Of a DNA stretch of 9,517 nucleotides, positions 6,026-9,517 are shown piece after piece; the first letter of the stretch is position 1, and every line of letters starts with the position of its first letter. Location: assembly GCA_022360105.1 (NCBI GenBank), contig JAKSDL010000416.1, forward strand, positions 1 through 9,517, given 5' to 3'. The translations under genes were made by a program, and so were the position numbers. The notes under the pieces are model-generated. The model was given only the letters and a program-made list of their open reading frames with translations. It did no database searches and was not told the origin of the DNA. This stretch comes from Pseudomonadota bacterium. GTDB taxonomy: Bacteria > SAR324 > XYD2-FULL-50-16 > JAHJRI01.

Positions 6026-8416
6026 TTACCCAACAGTCTGAACACTTATTTTTCTTGCCGTTGGCAAGATTTTTTCCCGCTTGAATGGTCTGGTCCATTT
6101 AATCAAGACAGGTGTGATCAGATAATCGGCCAGTAGTGCCGATAACAGTCCAAGAATCACCAGGATTCCCAGCACCACATAAAACTTGGCGATGGATGTC
6201 ATATAGGTGGAAAAGGTGATGATTAGAATAAACGACGTCATAAACAAAGCCTTGCCCACGGTTTTAAAGGTGTGCTGAATCCCCTCGTCGTAATTACCGC
6301 TGTTTCCGATTTCAAATTTGACATGATTTATGAAATGGATACTGTCGTCCACTGCGATACCCATGAGCATGGGAACGATTGTCATGGTCATCATATCCAG
6401 GGGGATGTTCAGGTATCCCATAATTCCTCCTATCACAAAAACCGGGGTCAGATTGGGAATGAGTGCAATCAGCCCGGCTTTCAAACTGCGGAATACAATC
6501 ACCATCAAAACGGCGATCACCATCAGGGCTATCAGAAATGAGCTGAGTTGCCCCTTGGCAATGTAATTTTGAATGACCGCTCCCTCAACGAAGGTTCCCA
6601 CCATGCCAAAGGAAGCATCAGGAAACAGTTCTGCCGCGATAGCTTCGATCTCGGCCATTTCTTTTTCCACCTCGGTTGCAACGAATCTTTTGATTGAAAC
6701 ATTCAGCCTGAGCATACGGTAGCCATCTTCCACATCCAGCCATTGTTTGGATTCGCTACCTCCGGACATTTCATAGAGAAACAATAATTGAGTCACCAGG
6801 TCGCGATCTTCGGGAATTCTGTAATATGAATTGTCACCGTTATGCAGGGTGCGATTCATGTCCTTGATGATTTCCAGGATGGAGGTGGTATTTTTGGTTA
6901 ACGCCAGATGTTTAATCCTGGCGTCCAGTTCCTCAAACTTTCGGAGCACGGCAGGATCTTTTGCCATGTCATCTTCCGGTAATTCGATCAGGACATTGTA
7001 GGAATAAAGTGAGCCGATTTTGCTTTGAGTGATATCCCAAAGTCGTTTGACATAGGGGATTTTCAACCCAAATCCGTTAAAAACGTCGAAATCGACATAT
7101 ACCTTGGTCGTGCCGACTCCCAGGAAAATAAAGAGTATCATCGATAGGGCAATGATTTTTTTGCCGTTCCTCAAAGTCCAATTGCCAAGACCGCCAAACA
7201 CGACATCTGTAAAAACTGGTTTGCTTATGGATGACCGTTGCCTACCTGGTGCATCTTTCCCCAGGGACAATAAGATTGGAGTCAGGATCATGGCAAACAG
7301 GTATACCACAACAATGATGGCGGACGAAGTGTTCCCGACCCCGCGAATGGTCGTGATATCCACTAAATTAAAGGAGAGCATGCAACCAATGGTTGTCAAA
7401 GCAGTGAAAAACAAAGGCCACCCGGTGTGTTCCACTGCGTACAGCACCGACTCTTTTCTTTTGCCGGTTTCCCGGAAGCGCCTGTTAAAAAAGTTGATGA
7501 TATGGATGGAGTATCCAACAGATATGGCAAGTCCCAGGTAGAGCGGAATGGTAATGGCCGAGGTATCGATTTTGATGTCCAGGAAACCAAGAATGCCATA
7601 AGAAAGCATAATGGAGCTGGCCATGGTAATTATCGGAACAACCACGCCCCTGACCGATCGCAGGGTGAAGATCAGCAGGATAACAACGGCTCCCAGGGCC
7701 ATCATGGTAATGCGTGCAGCTTCTTTGGTGAAAAAGTTGGTTTTGTCATAGGCAATCACCGCCATTCCCGTTTCTTTTAAGTCGAATTCCCGGTACTTTT
7801 TCCGGGATAAGACCTTGTGAATCCCTTCTCCTACGACATACAAAGGCTCAATCCCTTCTTTTTTCCCAAAATCTTTTGGAATCGTTTTTAAGCGAATGCT
7901 GATCCAGGTTTGTTTGCTGTCATCTGAAAAAAGCTTGTTAACCAGGTTTTTTTTAGCAAACGCCAGTTTGCGAATGGTTTCGACTTCCTCAGGATCGGTG
8001 GGAATGACGTCGGGTACAAGGTTACCCACCAGCATTCCTGACTCTGTGCCCCTGGAAAACTCAAATTCGGCAAGAGAAGTGACTTTATCCACAAAAGGAA
8101 CCTCCTTTTCCAGATCATTCCCCAGTTCCCGAATCATTTTCAACACATGGGGAGCAAACACATCAGGCGCTTCAACCAGGATGGCTGCATCATCGCTATT
8201 GCCGAAATACTCTTCAAAACGATCTGTAGCCCTTTTGATTGGATCATCATCCAAAAACCAGGAATCCCAGGATGACTGCAGCTGAACTCTCTGCAGCCCC
8301 AAAACCGCAATCAAATCCAACATAATCAGCAGAACCAGAAAACCCCATTTCCATTTCAAGGTAAATTCTCCCAATTTCCTGAACCGGGCGTTGATGAGAT
8401 TGAGATTGAATGTCAT
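6026..8416 (-). CDS. RND-superfamily exporter with two MMPL-type modules (COG1033-like)
   Basis: This 796-residue inner-membrane protein has the duplicated RND layout: TM1 (about 24-40), a large periplasmic loop (43-233), five helices (about 235-383), then TM7 (421-438), a second loop (440-623) and five helices (626-773). The loop after TM1 opens with SSWDSWFLDDDP, a common mark of COG1033/MMPL exporters, which move lipids or other hydrophobic molecules using proton flow. The second module has VDDSIH (689-694), with the intramembrane Asp pair expected for proton relay; at the matching place the first module has VGYSIH (300-305) and no Asp. The ATG at 8416 is chosen for its strong GGAGGT; ATGs at 8428 and 8437 lack such a site. 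It ends 31 bp before feoA and probably shares its transcript. No periplasmic adaptor gene is visible. The substrate is unknown. Confidence 0.9.
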   Translation of the reverse strand: MTFNLNLINARFRKLGEFTLKWKWGFLVLLIMLDLIAVLGLQRVQLQSSWDSWFLDDDPIKRATDRFEEYFGNSDDAAILVEAPDVFAPHVLKMIRELGNDLEKEVPFVDKVTSLAEFEFSRGTESGMLVGNLVPDVIPTDPEEVETIRKLAFAKKNLVNKLFSDDSKQTWISIRLKTIPKDFGKKEGIEPLYVVGEGIHKVLSRKKYREFDLKETGMAVIAYDKTNFFTKEAARITMMALGAVVILLIFTLRSVRGVVVPIITMASSIMLSYGILGFLDIKIDTSAITIPLYLGLAISVGYSIHIINFFNRRFRETGKRKESVLYAVEHTGWPLFFTALTTIGCMLSFNLVDITTIRGVGNTSSAIIVVVYLFAMILTPILLSLGKDAPGRQRSSISKPVFTDVVFGGLGNWTLRNGKKIIALSMILFIFLGVGTTKVYVDFDVFNGFGLKIPYVKRLWDITQSKIGSLYSYNVLIELPEDDMAKDPAVLRKFEELDARIKHLALTKNTTSILEIIKDMNRTLHNGDNSYYRIPEDRDLVTQLLFLYEMSGGSESKQWLDVEDGYRMLRLNVSIKRFVATEVEKEMAEIEAIAAELFPDASFGMVGTFVEGAVIQNYIAKGQLSSFLIALMVIAVLMVIVFRSLKAGLIALIPNLTPVFVIGGIMGYLNIPLDMMTMTIVPMLMGIAVDDSIHFINHVKFEIGNSGNYDEGIQHTFKTVGKALFMTSFILIITFSTYMTSIAKFYVVLGILVILGLLSALLADYLITPVLIKWTRPFKREKILPTARKISVQTVG

Positions 8417-8420
8417 TACG

Positions 8421-8426
8421 ACCTCC
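8421..8426 (-). promoter_or_regulatory. Ribosome binding site that fixes the exporter start
   Basis: GGAGGT on the minus strand, four bases before the ATG at 8416, is a near-perfect Shine-Dalgarno sequence and supports the shorter 796-residue product. Confidence 0.75.
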
Positions 8427-8489
8427 ATTAAATACATGATTTGAGAATTGGTTACGACTCGCTTTGTTGCCAGGTGCGGCTTTTATTAT

Positions 8490-8688
8490 GTTATCGGTTA
8501 TCGGCTTTCAGTTATCGGTTCGTGCAACAAAATCTCACAACCGGACTCTTACAGGAGAAACCAACTCTTTGATCAAGCAGTATTCTTCTTCTTTTAAGCT
8601 AGTGATCATCTGGTCGCCTTATCCTTGTTAATCAAAACAGAAAGCGAAGCTTTCACCAGAGGCCGATAACGGATAACCGATAACCGAA
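8490..8688. repeat. Inverted clusters of a GTTATCGG / CCGATAAC repeat
   Basis: The left cluster (8490-8520) has three copies of gttatcgg, two of them in tandem and one after a ctttca spacer. The right cluster (8661-8688) has three copies in the opposite orientation (ccgataac, with ggataacc between). The longest exact inverted match is 13 bases, gttatcggttatc at 8490-8502 against 8672-8684. The roughly 150 bp between them could form a large stem-loop or mark the two ends of a small intergenic element. It differs in sequence from the element at 1826-2102. Confidence 0.65.
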
Positions 8689-8764
8689 TACTTTATCTTG
8701 CGATTACAGCCCTGTTTGGCGCGAACTGAGAAGATGGTACATTTTGAATCAGCTAAAAAGGGTC

Positions 8765-9517
8765 TTAAAAACTATATTTTGCTTTAAACCAGATCTCGTC
8801 GTTGTCTTCATACTGCCCGAAATCACCCTCCTTATCTCCGCTGAAAACATCTACTCCCGCAAAAACGTGAAGATTATCGGTCAGCGCATAATCGAAAGCA
8901 GTCTGGTTAAAGAGATCCTGTTTATTCATCCCGTAAAAGATCGAGGTGTACAGTTTTAACTGCTCTCGCAGCAGCGTTTTTGAAATATACAGTTTGGCTA
9001 AACCGTCGTTTTCATCTTCTTGAATGGACTCTTCATAATCCAAAATCGAGCTGTTAAAGACCTGTAGCGACACAGACCAGCCACCGCCCGGATTCCAGTC
9101 CAACCCCAGCAAAGTGTCCACACTGTCCTTGATCAAAAACTGATCATCTGAAGCATCCGTTTCATAATACCGGCCTTTAAAGCGGGCGATTTCGCCCCAC
9201 AAGATAACTTCTCCCAGCGACATCGAGAATTCGAACGCACCAAAATTCAGCCGATGATATTCCGGCGAAAAGATGATAGTGTCCCCTGACACGTCATAAT
9301 GCATAGTCGGAAGATCGTTCCAGGTATTGAACACGGAGAACGCCAGATCGACACCGGAAAGATACAATGAATATTTGAGAGCGACCTCGCTGTTTTTGAT
9401 TCTGTTTTCGGGTTTAACGGCGTCATTGTATTCAACGGTTGAATAATCCAACTGTTTTTCCACATACCAGGGGCTTTCGGTTGTTGGTGTGACAGCCTCC
9501 CTAAAGGAGGGGATCCA
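8765..9517 (-). CDS. Outer-membrane beta-barrel protein, C-terminal part (5' end missing)
   Basis: The last 250 residues of a protein that continues beyond the right edge are present; the frame stays open to 9517, so the GTG at 9463 is not a likely start. The sequence alternates polar and hydrophobic residues in many short strands rich in Tyr, Trp and Phe (for example AFEFSMSLGEVILWGEIARF and WSVSLQVFNSSIL), separated by acidic, Asp/Asn-rich turns. It ends in EIWFKAKYSF with a terminal Phe, the usual signal for BAM-assisted insertion. This supports an outer-membrane barrel or porin-like protein. A DUF1302-like family, sometimes found beside MMPL-type exporters, is possible but I cannot confirm it. 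It is on the same strand as, and 348 bp upstream of, the exporter, so the two may work together across the envelope. Confidence 0.82.
   Translation of the reverse strand, partial: WIPSFREAVTPTTESPWYVEKQLDYSTVEYNDAVKPENRIKNSEVALKYSLYLSGVDLAFSVFNTWNDLPTMHYDVSGDTIIFSPEYHRLNFGAFEFSMSLGEVILWGEIARFKGRYYETDASDDQFLIKDSVDTLLGLDWNPGGGWSVSLQVFNSSILDYEESIQEDENDGLAKLYISKTLLREQLKLYTSIFYGMNKQDLFNQTAFDYALTDNLHVFAGVDVFSGDKEGDFGQYEDNDEIWFKAKYSF

Larger units (their letters stand above)
8417..8764. other. Intergenic region between barrel gene and exporter
   Basis: The 348-bp gap has no credible gene. It holds the inverted GATAACCG-type repeat clusters (8490-8520 and 8661-8688), a small perfect hairpin GAAAGC-GAA-GCTTTC (8640-8654) and the exporter ribosome site. 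I could not find a convincing -35/-10 pair for the exporter-feo transcript, nor a stem plus T-run ending the barrel gene. Confidence 0.55.

Noticed and set aside
5995..6045. N-terminal extension of feoA starting at 6045
   Set aside because: It overlaps the exporter gene, lacks a better ribosome site than the ATG at 5994, and would make FeoA longer than usual without family similarity in the added part.
7104..7541. Plus-strand frames within the exporter and FeoB regions (also 5094-5468 and 7427-7780)
   Set aside because: They lie opposite well-supported genes, and their products show no recognisable domain or proper start context.
8417..8437. Exporter start at 8437 or 8428
   Set aside because: The strong GGAGGT is placed for the ATG at 8416 and would lie inside the coding sequence of the longer versions.
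8490..8520. Fur box from the GATAAC repeats
   Set aside because: Fur sites consist of adjoining six-base units close to GATAAT; these repeats have an eight-base period and extra CG, and they recur inverted about 170 bp away, which fits an intergenic repeat better.
9463..9463. GTG at 9463 as the start of the barrel gene
   Set aside because: The frame is open upstream to the window edge, there is no ribosome site before the GTG, and no signal peptide follows, as an outer-membrane protein would need.
9511..9516. GGATCC (BamHI site) one base from the window end as a cloning junction
   Set aside because: The barrel reading frame stays open and plausible through it, and a single six-base site is easily found by chance.

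Overview
The window is about 9.5 kb of ordinary-composition bacterial DNA from what looks like an anaerobic, Gram-negative bacterium. A sulfate-reducing Desulfobacterota (Desulfobacteraceae-like) source is my best guess. It rests on the combination of a ferrous-iron Feo system, an outer-membrane barrel protein, a COG1033-type RND exporter and short inverted-repeat elements between genes. It is inference, not something the sequence proves.

The left part (1-3400) is a metal-handling locus. On the minus strand, in transcription order, come a CsoR/RcnR-family metal sensor (2118-2426), a 67-residue His-rich membrane-anchored protein (1571-1774) and a CPC-type heavy-metal P-type ATPase without its own N-terminal metal-binding domain (1-1536, running off the left edge). 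A roughly 277-bp element with terminal inverted repeats sits between the sensor and the His-rich gene. Divergent from the sensor, across about 490 bp of AT-rich DNA with two C-tract palindromes that look like CsoR-family operators, is an ICMT-like membrane methyltransferase (2915-3400). A plausible reading is one metal-stress regulon: sensor, operators, small metal carrier, efflux pump and a membrane-modifying enzyme.

The middle part (3417-5994) is a complete ferrous-iron uptake operon read leftwards: feoA, feoB (8-bp overlap with feoA) and a Cys-rich feoC-like winged-helix gene. It converges on the methyltransferase gene with only 16 bp between them.

The right part (6026-9517) holds a 796-residue two-module RND/MMPL-type exporter ending only 31 bp before feoA, and, 348 bp further upstream, the C-terminal 250 residues of an outer-membrane beta-barrel protein that runs off the right edge. 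The gap between barrel and exporter carries inverted clusters of a GATAACCG-type repeat. The exporter and feoABC are packed like one transcription unit, which would couple an envelope exporter to Fe(II) uptake.

The most interesting points are the His-rich tethered protein paired with an HMA-less ATPase, the four-residue His-Cys-His-Cys fingerprint of the sensor (the arrangement known from the Ni(II) sensor InrS), the operator-like pair, the asymmetric loss of the transmembrane Asp in the exporter, and the two different intergenic repeat elements. I see nothing that amounts to a clearly new multi-gene system.
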